Source: Kineosporia aurantiaca JCM 3230 (lineage in GTDB: Bacteria; Actinomycetota; Actinomycetes; Actinomycetales; Kineosporiaceae). Taken from it: DNA of 64,000 nt. Both the position numbers and the translations under genes were made by a program. Of this stretch, positions 18,452-29,081 are shown piece after piece (position 1 is the first letter of the stretch; each line of letters opens with the position of its first letter). The notes beneath the pieces are model-generated. The model made no database searches, had not been told where the DNA came from, and worked only from the letters and a program-made list of their open reading frames with translations. The DNA is taken from NCBI GenBank assembly GCA_000719025.1, contig JODP01000002.1:558001-622000 (forward strand), in the 5' to 3' direction.

Positions 18452-19420
18452 GTGCCAGGTTCTTCAGCGCCCTCAGCGGATCCCGCCGCGGTCGAGGTGA
18501 CCGGTCTGGTGAAGCGGTACGGGACGAAGGTGGCCGTGGACGGCGCCTCGTTCCGCGCTGCCGCCGGTGCCGTCACCGCCGTCCTCGGTCTCAACGGCGC
18601 GGGCAAGACCAGCACCATCGAGTGCTGCGAGGGCCTACGCCGGCCCGACGGGGGTCAGGTCCGGGTGCTGGGCCGCGACCCGGTCACCGACGGCGCCTGG
18701 CTGCGTCCGCGGGTCGGCGTGATGCTGCAGGACGGCGGGATGCCCGCCGCCGCCCGCGCCGGCGACGTGCTCGGACTGGCCGCCGCGATGTACTCCGACC
18801 CGCTCCCCCTCGACGAGCTGACCACCACGCTCGGCCTGACCGACAAGCTGCGCACCCCGGTGCGTCGGCTCTCCGGCGGCGAGCGCCAGCGCCTGGCCCT
18901 GGCGGTGGCCCTGGTCGGCCGCCCGGACGTGGCCTTTCTGGACGAGCCGACCGCCGGGCTGGACCCGCAGGCCCGGCTCGCGGTCTGGGAACTGATCGGC
19001 GGGCTGCGGAGTGCGGGGGTGGCCGTGGTGCTGACCACGCACCTGCTGGACGAGGCCGAGCGCCTGGCCGACCACGTCGTGCTGATGGCGGCCGGCCGGG
19101 TGGTGGCCGCCGGCACCCCGCTCGAGCTGACCGGCGGCAGCGACCGCACGCTCAGCTTCTCCGGCCCGCCCGGGCTGGACCTCGGCCAGCTCGACCCGCT
19201 GCTGTCCGCCGGGATCGCCGCCACCGAGGTGCGGCCCGGTCACTATGTCGTCGCGAACCGCACCCCCGAGGCCCATCTGCTGCCCGGCGACGTGGCCGCC
19301 ACCACCGCGTGGTGCGCCCGGCTGGGGATCATGCCGGAAGGCCTGGCCCTCGGCCGGAGGAGTCTGGAAGACGTGTTCCTGGAGATCGCCGCCCGTCAGG
19401 CCCAGGTGGTCGGGGCGTGA
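18452..19420 (+). CDS. ABC exporter ATP-binding protein
   Basis: A 322-residue ATPase of the DrrA/CcmA-like drug or lipid exporter class. Walker A 'GLNGAGKTS', signature 'RLSGGERQRLALA', Walker B 'VAFLDEPTAGLD' and 'TTHLLDEAERLADHVVLM' are all present. The C-terminal ~90 residues form the extra domain seen in this class. The GTGA overlap with the permease gene shows coupling. It diverges from sufR. The substrate is unknown. Confidence 0.9.
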   Translation: MPGSSAPSADPAAVEVTGLVKRYGTKVAVDGASFRAAAGAVTAVLGLNGAGKTSTIECCEGLRRPDGGQVRVLGRDPVTDGAWLRPRVGVMLQDGGMPAAARAGDVLGLAAAMYSDPLPLDELTTTLGLTDKLRTPVRRLSGGERQRLALAVALVGRPDVAFLDEPTAGLDPQARLAVWELIGGLRSAGVAVVLTTHLLDEAERLADHVVLMAAGRVVAAGTPLELTGGSDRTLSFSGPPGLDLGQLDPLLSAGIAATEVRPGHYVVANRTPEAHLLPGDVAATTAWCARLGIMPEGLALGRRSLEDVFLEIAARQAQVVGA

Positions 19421-20220
19421 GCGCGATCGAGATCGCCGTGCCCGGTTCCTCCCCCGCATCGGTCCGCCCGGACCGGCCGGGCCGGGCCGCCCCGCCGCTG
19501 CGCCGGATCCTGGCCCAGACCCGGTTCGACGCCACCGCCATGCTCCGCAACGGCGAGCAGCTCCTGCTGACCGTCATCCTGCCGCTGTTCATCCTGGCCG
19601 GGCTGGCCCGCAGCGGCGTGGTCGACCTGGGCGACGGCCGCCGGATCGACCTGGCCACCCCCGGGGTGCTGGCCCTGGCCCTGATCTCCACCGCGTTCAC
19701 CGGCCAGGCGATCAGCACCGGGTTCGACCGCCGGGCCGGACTGCTGCGCCTGCTCGGCACCACCCCCTTAGGCCGCTCCGGGCTGATCGCTGGCCGGGTC
19801 GGCGCGGTCGCCGTGGTCAGCGCGATCCAGGTGGTGCTGCTGGGCGCCGTCGGCCTGGCCCTGGGCTGGCACCCGGAACTGGCCGGCCTGGTCCCGGCCC
19901 TGCTGATCGGGGTGCTCGGCTCGGCCGCGTTCGTCGGCCTCGGGCTGCTGCTGGCGGGCACGCTGCGCGCCGAGGCGGTGCTCGCGGCGGCCAACCTGAT
20001 CTGGATCCTGCTGCTGGCCGGCGGGGGCGTGGTGATCGCCGGCGACCAGCTCGGCCCGCTCGGCGACGTGGTTCGCTGGCTGCCCTCCGGTGCCCTCGGC
20101 GACGGTCTGCGCAGCAGCCTGGGCCACGGCCATTGGCCCTGGCTGGACCTGGTCGTGCTGCTGGCCTGGACGGTGGCCGGTACCGCGGCCACGGTCCGCT
20201 GGTTCCGCTGGGACTCCTGA
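19417..20220 (+). CDS. ABC-2 type exporter permease
   Basis: A 267-residue membrane protein starting at a GTG overlapping the ATPase stop. It has about six membrane helices, including 'LLLTVILPLFILAGLA', 'GLALGW', 'GVLGSAAFVGLGLLLAGTL' and a final 'LDLVVLLAWTVAGTAATV'. The 'DRRAGLLRLLGTTPL' cytoplasmic loop is typical of ABC-2 permeases and contacts the ATPase. It presumably dimerises to form the export channel. Confidence 0.87.
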   Translation: MSAIEIAVPGSSPASVRPDRPGRAAPPLRRILAQTRFDATAMLRNGEQLLLTVILPLFILAGLARSGVVDLGDGRRIDLATPGVLALALISTAFTGQAISTGFDRRAGLLRLLGTTPLGRSGLIAGRVGAVAVVSAIQVVLLGAVGLALGWHPELAGLVPALLIGVLGSAAFVGLGLLLAGTLRAEAVLAAANLIWILLLAGGGVVIAGDQLGPLGDVVRWLPSGALGDGLRSSLGHGHWPWLDLVVLLAWTVAGTAATVRWFRWDS

Positions 20221-20792
20221 TCTCCCAGTCCACTCCGCCCAGCCGGCCGGTTCTCGCCCTGGTCGGCTGCGGCGCCGGCGGCATCACCGGCCTCCGCACC
20301 CACCTGGTCGAGCCACTGGTTGCCGAAGGTTGGACGGTCGCAGTCACCCTGACCCCGACCGCGGGCACCTGGTTCGCGGCCGACGGGGAGGCCGCCCGCT
20401 TAGAAGAGCTGACCGGCCTGCCCGTGCGCTGGACTTCACGCCTACCCGGCGAACCCCGTCCCCACCCGGACCCGGACGTCTGCGCCGTCGTCCCGGCGAC
20501 CGCGAACGCCGTCGCCAAGCTCGCCCTGGGGATCAGCGACAGCCAGGCGATGACCGTCGCCAACGAGATGATCGGACGCGAAGACGTCCCGGTCGTCGTG
20601 TTCCCGTGCATCAACCTGGCCCACACCCGGCACCCGGCCTGGCCCGGCCACCTGGCCGCCCTGCGCTCGGCCGAAGTTGAGGTGATGACCGGCGAGGACG
20701 TCTGGCCCTTGCTCTCCCCGCGCTCCGAGCCCGGCCTGCCCTGGGCCACGATCCTGACGGCCATCCGGGCTAAGGGCTTCCCAAGAACCTGA
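20217..20792 (+). CDS. Flavoprotein (HFCD-type) domain protein
   Basis: About 191 residues resembling the flavoprotein family of FMN-binding cysteine decarboxylases such as CoaBC and EpiD. It shows 'ALVGCGAGGITGL', 'EGWTVAVTLTPTAGTWF', 'AVVPATANAVAKLALGISDSQAM' and 'VPVVVFPCIN'. No ATG or GTG exists at the expected start; a CTG at 20217 overlapping the permease stop is the best candidate, so the N-terminus is uncertain. The reaction is unknown. Confidence 0.72.
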   Translation: MISQSTPPSRPVLALVGCGAGGITGLRTHLVEPLVAEGWTVAVTLTPTAGTWFAADGEAARLEELTGLPVRWTSRLPGEPRPHPDPDVCAVVPATANAVAKLALGISDSQAMTVANEMIGREDVPVVVFPCINLAHTRHPAWPGHLAALRSAEVEVMTGEDVWPLLSPRSEPGLPWATILTAIRAKGFPRT

Positions 20793-21597
20793 GCCAAGAG
20801 CGCGCCTATCCCCTCAACCGGGACATTCGTTACTCGACACATGTCGGCTTAACGGCGACACTTGAGTATTGAACGAAGGTGAGTTCTCCCCTGCGGCACT
20901 GTCGGCGCGCCCCTTACGAGGCCTGGACCGATAGCAAGGAGCCGCATGTCCCGCAGCCGAACCCCTCTGGTTTCGGGTCGGCGGCAACGCCCACCGCACC
21001 CAGAAATCGCTCGGTCGGTCCGGCGAGGACGAGGACGAGGACATGGGCCTGCGCCCCGGCCACCACGCCGCCGTCGCCTCGTTGGGCGAGACCGGCAACG
21101 CACTCCCCTGACCGCGGTCACCCCGATCGGCGCCGCGCACGGTCATGAACCGACCGGCTGCCTCCATCAGAAGAGCGGCGTGGAGCTCCCCCGCGATCCT
21201 TGGCCTAGTGGCCGACTCCGGCAAGCACTCGGCCGACCAGCCGCCCGGCAACCGGTCGAACCGGAAGCGGCAGGCATTTTTGCTTTTTCAGACGCGATAG
21301 GCGCGGTCGTCGCCCCATGCCACAAGATCCCTCACCGAAAACACCCCCGGCCTCCTGACCCACGCCCTCCTTGGCGGAAAGAGGCCCAACCGAGCTGACA
21401 AACGTCCCTCATTAAAACAAGCCTGTTATCGCCCCAAGCCGGACGGAAAACCCAGCCCAGCCACCCTGTGCGTCTCCTGGATCACCCTAGACGAGCTTCC
21501 CTATTCAGGATACGTTCTCCTCCTAGATGGATCCAATCTGCGTCGATTGCTATCCAGGCTGTTCCCTGCCGACCTGCCCGTCTCGTAGGAGCTCCTC
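20793..21597. other. 0.8-kb intergenic region, no convincing gene
   Basis: Open frames here are short or low-complexity Arg/Pro translations without family resemblance. The composition is more mixed than in the flanks, with A/T-rich patches around 21280 and 21415. A short palindrome TGTCGGCTTAACGGCGACA lies near 20844. The last bases before 21598 include AGGAG, the ribosome binding site of the substrate-binding protein, and the promoter of the importer operon must lie here. It may be decayed coding sequence. Confidence 0.6.
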
Positions 21598-23271
21598 ATG
21601 CCGCGCACCACCCCCGCCGACCCCCAGCCGCACGGGTCCGCCGAAACTCCCGACGTCTCCCGCCGCACCATGCTCCGGGGCGCCGGGCTGCTGGGGATGG
21701 GCATGACGCTCGGCCTCAGTGGCCTGCTCTCCGCCTGCGGAGTGGCCTCGTCGGACAGCGACAGCGACTCCGGCAGCAGCAAGACCGGGGGCACGCTGAC
21801 CCTGGCCATCGACGGAACCAGCGCCGTGAACGACCCGGCGTTCTACACCACGCTGGGCGACTGGATGGCGGTCGACTGCATCTGCCGCGGACTGACCTTC
21901 ATCTCGTTCGAGGACAACACCCCGCAGCCGGACCTCGCCGAGTCCTGGACCATCTCGGACGACCAGCTCACCTACACCTTCAAACTGCGCAGCGGGGTGA
22001 AGTTCCACGACGGCACCACGTTCACCTCGGCCGACGTGCTGGCCAGCCTGAACCGGCAGTTCGACGAGAAGGACAAGACCCTTCCGAAGAACGCCACCCG
22101 GCCGCTGAACAGCCTGGGCGCCAACGTGAAGTCGCTGACCGCACCGGACGCCATGACCGTGAAGATGGTGCTGCTCAAGCCGGACCGCACGGTGCTGGGC
22201 CGGCTCTCCGACATCGGCGGCCGGATCATCTCCAGCGCCGCGCTGAAGAAGGCCGGGCCGGACATCGGCAAGGCGCTGGTCGGCACCGGGCCGTTCAAGT
22301 TCTCCCAGGCCACCTCGGGCCAGTCGATCACCCTGGAGGCGTTCGACGACTTCCGGCTCGGCCGCCCGCCGATCGACACGCTGGTCCTGCAGCAGGTCAC
22401 CGACCCGTCGACGATCGTGAACTCGCTGATCTCGGGCGACATCTCGGCCACCCAGTTCACCCCGTACTCCTCGCTCGCCTCGCTGGCTAAGAACGACGCG
22501 GTCACGGTGTACGACACCAGCCTCGGGTTCGACGCGATCATGCTGATCGACGCCCGGCGGATCCCCGAGCTGGAGGTGCGGCAGGCGATCAACCTGGCGA
22601 TCGACCGGGAGGCGATCGTCGCCCAGGCGTTCTTCGGCAAGGGCGCGGTGCCCGACGGCTACGCCATCCCGCCGTCGCAGAACGGCTACGACAAGAGCCT
22701 GGCCGACCTCAGCACCTACGACGCGGCCAAGGCCAAGGCGCTGCTGGCCTCGGCCGGCGCCACCGGGCGGACGATCCACCTGATGGCCGCGAGCGACAGC
22801 TGGCACCCCAAGGCCCAGCAGATCGTCGAGCAGAACCTGACCGACGCGGGCTTCAAGGTGGTCACCGAGTCGGTCGACCCGGCCACCTACTTCGGGCGGG
22901 TGATCGACCCCACCGACAAGTCGCACGACCTGATGATCTGGGAGCGCAACTCCTACGTCCCGGACCCGGACAACATGGTCGGCTCGATGGCCCTGCCGGC
23001 CGGCGTCTACGGCGACTTCGCCACCGGGTTCGCCTCGCTCAAGGGATCCGCCAAGTTCGCCGACGAGCTCTTCGCGGCGAAGAACCTTCAGGACGGGGCC
23101 GACCGGACCGCGGCCTACAGCAAGATCCAGCGCGACTGGGCCGAGAACTACATGGTGCTGACCATGCTCGCCTACTCGACCAACCCGGTGGTCAGTGGTT
23201 CCGGCGTGAAGGGGATGAACACCGACGCGCTGGGCAACCACCGGTGCTTCATGGAGAAGGCGAGTGTCTGA
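21598..23271 (+). CDS. Peptide-type ABC importer substrate-binding lipoprotein
   Basis: A 557-residue family 5 (DppA/OppA-like) solute-binding protein. The N-terminus has a twin-arginine signal ('SRRTMLRGAGLLGMG') ending in the lipobox 'LLSACG', so it is exported folded and lipid-anchored. The 'LAESWTISDDQLTYTFKLRSGVKFHDGTTFTSADV' block is the family signature. AGGAG precedes the ATG. It is the first gene of an operon whose partners suggest a peptide or amide compound. It ends 8 bp inside the next gene. Confidence 0.92.
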   Translation: MPRTTPADPQPHGSAETPDVSRRTMLRGAGLLGMGMTLGLSGLLSACGVASSDSDSDSGSSKTGGTLTLAIDGTSAVNDPAFYTTLGDWMAVDCICRGLTFISFEDNTPQPDLAESWTISDDQLTYTFKLRSGVKFHDGTTFTSADVLASLNRQFDEKDKTLPKNATRPLNSLGANVKSLTAPDAMTVKMVLLKPDRTVLGRLSDIGGRIISSAALKKAGPDIGKALVGTGPFKFSQATSGQSITLEAFDDFRLGRPPIDTLVLQQVTDPSTIVNSLISGDISATQFTPYSSLASLAKNDAVTVYDTSLGFDAIMLIDARRIPELEVRQAINLAIDREAIVAQAFFGKGAVPDGYAIPPSQNGYDKSLADLSTYDAAKAKALLASAGATGRTIHLMAASDSWHPKAQQIVEQNLTDAGFKVVTESVDPATYFGRVIDPTDKSHDLMIWERNSYVPDPDNMVGSMALPAGVYGDFATGFASLKGSAKFADELFAAKNLQDGADRTAAYSKIQRDWAENYMVLTMLAYSTNPVVSGSGVKGMNTDALGNHRCFMEKASV

Positions 23272-24118
23272 TCTGACCGGCGTGATCAGCGTGGTCAGGC
23301 ACCGCCGGATCGCCACCAGCTGGCTGTCCGCGGTGTCCTGGCTCCTGTTGCTGCTGTTCCTGCTGGTGGCGCTGGTCGGGCCGGTCCTGCTCGGGACCGA
23401 CCCGATGCGCCAGAGCAACCGTCCGCTGCTGCCGATCGGCAGCAGCGGGCACCTGCTCGGCACCGACGACCTGGGCCGGGACGAGCTGGCCCGGCTGGTG
23501 CACGGCTCCCGCCCGCTGCTGCTGGTCGCGGTGCTGGCGACCGCCCTGGCCACCGTTCTCGGCCTGCTGATCGGCCTGGTCGCCGGCTACTTCGGCGGGC
23601 TGGTGAACCAGGTGGTGATGCGGATCGTCGACCTGATGCTGGCGTTCCCCTCGATCCTGCTGATCATCCTGCTGGTGGCCGGGGCGGGGGCGGGCACCAC
23701 GACGCTGGTGGTCGGCATCGGGATCTCGCTGGCGCCCGGCCTGGCCCGGCTGGCCCGGGCGCTGGCGGCCCGGGAGGCGGCCCGGGACTACGTCCTGGCC
23801 TCCCGGCTGGGCGGCAGCCGGGGACCCCGGATCATGCTCCGCGAGATCCTGCCGAACATTGCCGGGCCGATGATGGCCCAGGTGGTGATGACCCTGTCGA
23901 TCGCGGCCGGGTTCGCGGCGGGCCTGTCCTACCTCGGCCTCGGCCAGCCGGTCTCCACCGCCGACTGGGGAAACATGGTGCAGGCCGGTCAGGAGTTCGT
24001 GCTGACCACGCCGTCGCTCACCCTGCTGCCCGCCGTGGCCACCCTGATCTTCGTCGTCGCCTGCAACTTCGCCGGTGACGACCTACGCGACGCACTCGAC
24101 CCGCGGGGGCTCACGTGA
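23264..24118 (+). CDS. ABC importer permease, DppC type
   Basis: A 284-residue inner-membrane permease. It has the N-terminal OppC-like segment (a membrane helix, then 'HLLGTDDLGRDELARLVHGSR') and the EAA loop 'LAAREAARDYVLASRLGGSRGPRIMLREILPNI' that docks with the ATPases. Starts with GTG, overlapping the binding-protein gene by 8 bp. The order C before B is reversed relative to most dpp/opp operons. Confidence 0.92.
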   Translation: MSDLTGVISVVRHRRIATSWLSAVSWLLLLLFLLVALVGPVLLGTDPMRQSNRPLLPIGSSGHLLGTDDLGRDELARLVHGSRPLLLVAVLATALATVLGLLIGLVAGYFGGLVNQVVMRIVDLMLAFPSILLIILLVAGAGAGTTTLVVGIGISLAPGLARLARALAAREAARDYVLASRLGGSRGPRIMLREILPNIAGPMMAQVVMTLSIAAGFAAGLSYLGLGQPVSTADWGNMVQAGQEFVLTTPSLTLLPAVATLIFVVACNFAGDDLRDALDPRGLT

Positions 24119-25203
24119 CCACCACGACCATTGCCGTCCGACACCCGGGGAGCCTCCTCAAACGCGCCGGAACCGGCCTGCCCCGGATGATCGCCCTGCG
24201 GCTGCTCACCGTGCCGCTGGTGCTGTGGGCCCTGGCCAGCCTGGTGTTCGTGGCGCTGCGCCTGCTGCCCGGCTCCCCCGCGACCTCGCTGGCGGCCGGC
24301 GGGGGCAGCGACCAGACCTCGGCCCAGCTGACCGCGAACGCCGCGGACATCACCTCGAGCCTGGGCCTGGACAAGTCGCTGCCCGAGCAGTACTGGATCT
24401 ACCTGCGCGACCTGCTGCACGGAAACTTCGGCTCGTCCTACTTCGGCGGCAGCAGCGTGGTCAGCCTGATCGGCGACGCGCTGCCGGTGACCATCGAGCT
24501 GACCGTGGCCGCGATGCTGGTCGCGGTGGTGATCGGCGGAATCTCCGGCCTGGTGGCGGCCTTACGGCGGGACACCTGGGTCGACACCACCACCCGGGCG
24601 GCCGCGACGGTCACCTTCAGCCTGCCCTGGTTCGCCCTCGGGGTGCTCGGGATCATCGTCTTCGGGGTGTGGCTGGGCTGGCTGCCGGTGCTCGGCCGGC
24701 TGCCGAACCAGCTGAACTACCACCCGACCACGAACTTCGTGCTGCTGGACGCGTTCCTGCAGAACCGGCCGGAGCTGATCTGGCCGTGGATCCAGCACCT
24801 GATCCTGCCCGCCTTCACCCTGGCCCTCTCGACCGCCGGCTTCATCACCCGGATCGTCCGGGCCAGCGTGCTCGAGGTGCTGGGTGACGACTTCGTCCGC
24901 ACCGCGCAGATGAAGGGCCTGAACGAGCCGCAGGTGGTGCGCAGGCACGTGCTGCGCAACGCCTCACTGCCGATCATCACCGTGCTCGGGCTGCAGTTCG
25001 GCACCCTGCTGGGCGGTTCCACCGTCACCGAGAGCGTGTTTTCCTACCCGGGGGTGGGCGTGCTACTGGTGAAAGCGGTTCTGCAGCGCGACTATCCCGT
25101 CGTACAGGGTGCCGCGCTGGCGATCGCCCTGTTGTTCACGTTGGTCAATGCGGCCGTAGACATCCTGTACCTGGTGCTGGACCCGCGGTTGGGAGAGAGC
25201 TGA
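24115..25203 (+). CDS. ABC importer permease, DppB type
   Basis: A 362-residue permease with six membrane helices. It carries the OppB-like N-terminal helix, periplasmic 'LGLDKSLPEQYWIYLRDLLHGNFG' and EAA loop 'DDFVRTAQMKGLNEPQVVRRHVLRNASLPII'. It starts at GTG overlapping the previous stop and ends 1 bp before the hydrolase gene. It forms the channel with the DppC-type subunit. Confidence 0.92.
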   Translation: MTTTTIAVRHPGSLLKRAGTGLPRMIALRLLTVPLVLWALASLVFVALRLLPGSPATSLAAGGGSDQTSAQLTANAADITSSLGLDKSLPEQYWIYLRDLLHGNFGSSYFGGSSVVSLIGDALPVTIELTVAAMLVAVVIGGISGLVAALRRDTWVDTTTRAAATVTFSLPWFALGVLGIIVFGVWLGWLPVLGRLPNQLNYHPTTNFVLLDAFLQNRPELIWPWIQHLILPAFTLALSTAGFITRIVRASVLEVLGDDFVRTAQMKGLNEPQVVRRHVLRNASLPIITVLGLQFGTLLGGSTVTESVFSYPGVGVLLVKAVLQRDYPVVQGAALAIALLFTLVNAAVDILYLVLDPRLGES

Positions 25204-25204
25204 G

Positions 25205-25884
25205 ATGGAAATCGTTCTGGTTCACGGCGCCGGGGGCACCCCGAAGACCTGGGCGCTCGTTGTCCCCATGGTGGACGCCCGCGGGCACCAGGTCTCGGCG
25301 GTCACCAATCCGATGACCTCCCTCGAGGACGACATCGCGACCACCACGGCCTGGATCGACGAGCACACCACCGGCGACGTGCTCCTGGTCGGCCACTCCT
25401 ACGGCGGGGCGGTGATCGGCGGCGCGGGCGTCCACCCGCGGGTCAAGGGCCTGGTCTTCATCGCCGCCTGGGGCCCCGACCAGGGCGAGTCGATCCAGGA
25501 CATCCTGGCGCGCTATCCACCGGCCGAGGTCTCGAAGCACATGCTGCGCGGCCCGAACGGCGAATGGACGTCGGCCGACACCCCGGAGTACTGGGAAGAG
25601 ATCAACCCGGACGTCTCGCCGGAGATGCGGGTGCTGTGGAAGAGCGACACCCGGCCCAGCGCCAACGCGATCTTCGAGCAGAAGGCGCCGGCCGCGGCCT
25701 GGCGGGACAAGCCCCGCTGGTATCTGGTGGCCGCGCAGGACAAGACGTTACGGGTGGACACCCAGCGGGACATGGCCGCGCGGATGGCGGCGGTCACCTA
25801 CGACGTGCCCGGCAGCCATTCGGTACCGCAGGTCAGCCCGGCCCGGGTGGCCGACCTGATCGACGAAGCCGTGGAAGCGCTGAA

Positions 25885-25888
<4 letters not shown>
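25205..25888 (+). CDS. Alpha/beta hydrolase inside the importer operon
   Basis: A 227-residue cytoplasmic alpha/beta hydrolase. The oxyanion segment is 'LVHGAGGTPKTW', the nucleophile elbow 'GHSYGG' with Ser near residue 65, and the likely catalytic His is in 'PGSHSVPQ'. This resembles the esterase group related to salicylate methylesterase. It lies between permease and ATPase genes and overlaps the latter, so it probably acts on the imported compound, cleaving an ester or amide. Substrate unknown. Confidence 0.85.
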
Positions 25889-26882
<994 letters not shown>

Positions 26883-26886
<4 letters not shown>

Positions 26887-27890
26887 GCCCCCAGCCGGTA
26901 CCCCTGCTGAAGCTGACCGGCCTGCGGGTCGAGTACTCCCGGCCGGGCGGCCAGCGGGTGCGGGCCGTGCGCGATGTCGACCTGGAGATCGCCGAGGGCG
27001 AAACCCTGGGCCTGGTCGGTGAATCCGGCTGCGGCAAGTCCAGCCTGGGCCGGGCCGTGCTGCGGGCGATCGAGCCGCAGGCCGGCCGGATCGACTTCCT
27101 CGGCCTGGACATCACCCACCTCAAGGGCACTCCGCTGCGCCGGGTCTGGGCCGATCTGCAGATGATCTTCCAGGACCCGTTCGGCTCGCTGAACCCGCGT
27201 CGCAAGATCGTCGACATCATCGCCGAGCCGGTGATGCGGGCCCGCGGCGCCACCCGGGCGGAGGCCGAGGAACGCGCCGGCGAACTGCTCGACCTGGTCG
27301 GGCTGGGCCGCGAGGCCGGGCCCCGCCGCCCCCAGGAGTTCTCCGGCGGGCAGCGCCAGCGGATCGCCATCGCCCGCGCCCTGGCCCCCGCGCCGAAGTT
27401 CGTCGTGGCCGACGAGCCGGTCTCCGCGCTCGACGTTTCGATCCAGGCCCAGGTGGTCAACCTGCTCGCCGACCTGACCGAGGAGAGCCGGCTGACCTGC
27501 CTGTTCATCTCGCACGACCTCGGCGTGGTGCGGCAGCTGGCGGACCGGGTCGCGGTGATGTACCTCGGCCAGATCATCGAGATCGCCGAGCGGGACCGGT
27601 TCTTCGACGGCCCGGCCCACCCCTACAGCGCCGCCCTGCTGGCCTCGGTGCCCCGGGTCACCGCCAAAACAGAGGTACGGCAGGCGCAGCTGCAGGGTGA
27701 TCCGCCGGACCCGGCCGACCCGCCCAGCGGCTGCCTGTTCTCGACCCGCTGCCCGATGGTGACCGACCTCTGCCGCACCGAGCAGCCGGCGCTCCGGGAG
27801 ATCGAGCCGGGACGCAGCGTCCGTTGCCACTTCCCCTTGAACATCAGCGGTATTGAAACAACCAAGGAGCACGCCGACATTGATCATTGA
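26883..27890 (+). CDS. ABC importer ATPase, DppF type
   Basis: A 335-residue partner ATPase. Walker A 'GESGCGKSS', 'MIFQDPFGSLNPR', signature 'EFSGGQRQRIAIARAL', Walker B 'FVVADEPVSALDV' and C-terminal 'PSGCLFSTRCPMVTDLC' identify it. It completes the importer. Its 3' end overlaps the following amidohydrolase-like gene, so uptake and first catabolic step are encoded together. Confidence 0.93.
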
Positions 27891-28638
27891 CGCCTATAAC
27901 ACCACCCAGGACGTGCGGGGCCGCTCGGACTACCTGACCGGCGCGAAGCCGGGCGAGAAGCCGCCCGCCTACGTTCCTTTCGACCCGCAGCGGATCCTCA
28001 CCCGGATGGACGCGGCCGGGGTCGACATGGCCATGGTGTGCTCCCTGGCCCAGCGGATCGAGAACGACTTCCTGATCGACATGGTCGGTAAGTACCCCAC
28101 CCGGTTCATCGGTTTCGGCCAGGTGATGCCTCAGGCCGACAACGCCCTGGACGAGATCGAGCGGTTCGCCGCGGCCGGGCTCAAGGGCCTGAAACTGCAC
28201 CCGAGCATGCACGGCTACCACGTGGCCGACCACGGCCTGCTCGACCCGGTCTTCGAGAAGTGCGCCGAACTGGGCCTTCCCGTGCTGATCAACGCCTTGG
28301 ACGACGCGTTCTGCGCACCCTTGGCGATCGAGGAGATCGCCAAGGACCACCCGAATGTGCCGACGATCATCGCGCACATGGGCGCGGTCTGGAACGTGCC
28401 CGAGGCGATCATCGTGGCCGAGCGCCAGCCGCACGTCTACCTGGAGACCTCGGCCACCCTGATGGCCGACGTGCGGCGGGCCTACGCCCGGCTCGGTGCC
28501 TCGAAGATCCTGCTCGGCAGCGAGTGGCCGGGCTCGGACTTCGACCTGGAGCGGTTCAAGATCGCCAAGGCGATCCCCGACGAGGCCGACCGGGCGCTGG
28601 TCGAGGGCGGCAACTTCGCGAAGATCCTGGGCCTGTGA
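27880..28638 (+). CDS. Amidohydrolase-2-like protein with altered metal site
   Basis: A ~252-residue TIM-barrel protein of the amidohydrolase-related (PF04909) type. The TTG at 27880 is chosen because AAGGAG lies 9-10 bp upstream. The usual strand-1 HxH is replaced by 'IDAYNT', the strand-5 position reads 'LINALDD', and strand 8 has 'GSEWPG' in place of GSDxP. Only 'IIAHMGA' and 'LKLHPS' keep expected histidines. It may be metal-free, use another site, or catalyse a different reaction. It is coupled to the gene upstream and overlaps the deaminase-like gene by 4 bp. Confidence 0.78.
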   Translation: MIIDAYNTTQDVRGRSDYLTGAKPGEKPPAYVPFDPQRILTRMDAAGVDMAMVCSLAQRIENDFLIDMVGKYPTRFIGFGQVMPQADNALDEIERFAAAGLKGLKLHPSMHGYHVADHGLLDPVFEKCAELGLPVLINALDDAFCAPLAIEEIAKDHPNVPTIIAHMGAVWNVPEAIIVAERQPHVYLETSATLMADVRRAYARLGASKILLGSEWPGSDFDLERFKIAKAIPDEADRALVEGGNFAKILGL

Positions 28639-29066
28639 TCCTCCGTCTCGACCCTCCGGCGTCCATGTCGGCCGAGGACGCCGCACTCCTGGCCAGATCC
28701 CAGGATCTGCTGGAAAAGGTCTACCAGCACGGACGCCACGAGGTCGCCACCGCTCTGCGGACCGCGGACGGAAACATCCACACCGGCGTCCATGTGGAGG
28801 GTTCCTGCCGCCGCAGCTCGATCTGCGCCGAGGGGGTGGCGATGGGTACGGTCCTGGCCAACGGTTCGGCGATGGACGTCGTGAGTGTGGTTTCCGTACA
28901 GATCAAACCGGCCGACCGGTTCCGGATCATCGCTCCCTGCGGCGTTTGTCGCGAGCTGATCAGCGACTACGCGCCCGACGCCACGGTCTGGCTGACCGCC
29001 GGCGAAGAACTGGCCGCTTACAAGGCCCTTGACCTGCTGCCCGAGAAGTCGCGGCGGGTCTGGTAA
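28635..29066 (+). CDS. Cytidine-deaminase-like zinc enzyme
   Basis: A 143-residue cytidine/blasticidin-type deaminase. The zinc site is read as Cys-Ala-Glu in 'SSICAEGVAM' and Pro-Cys-x2-Cys in 'APCGVCRELISDY'; Glu is the proton shuttle. Starts at GTG overlapping the previous stop. In this context it may deaminate a catabolic intermediate rather than serve general pyrimidine salvage, but that is inference. 15 bp separate its stop from the chosen creatininase-family start. Confidence 0.85.
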   Translation: MILRLDPPASMSAEDAALLARSQDLLEKVYQHGRHEVATALRTADGNIHTGVHVEGSCRRSSICAEGVAMGTVLANGSAMDVVSVVSVQIKPADRFRIIAPCGVCRELISDYAPDATVWLTAGEELAAYKALDLLPEKSRRVW

Positions 29067-29081
29067 GGAATGGAGAACGTC

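Noticed and set aside
20814..21251. 145-codon minus-strand frame in the 0.8-kb gap
   Set aside because: Ser/Arg/Pro-rich, no ribosome binding site or recognisable domain.
21252..21264. CCGGTCGAACCGG, resembling a tRNA T-arm
   Set aside because: It is a simple palindrome without a 7-nt T-loop, and no acceptor, D or anticodon arms can be drawn around it.
21550..23553. 667-codon minus-strand frame opposite the substrate-binding protein
   Set aside because: Arg/Gly/Val-rich shadow translation with no domain; the + strand protein has a signal peptide and family motifs.
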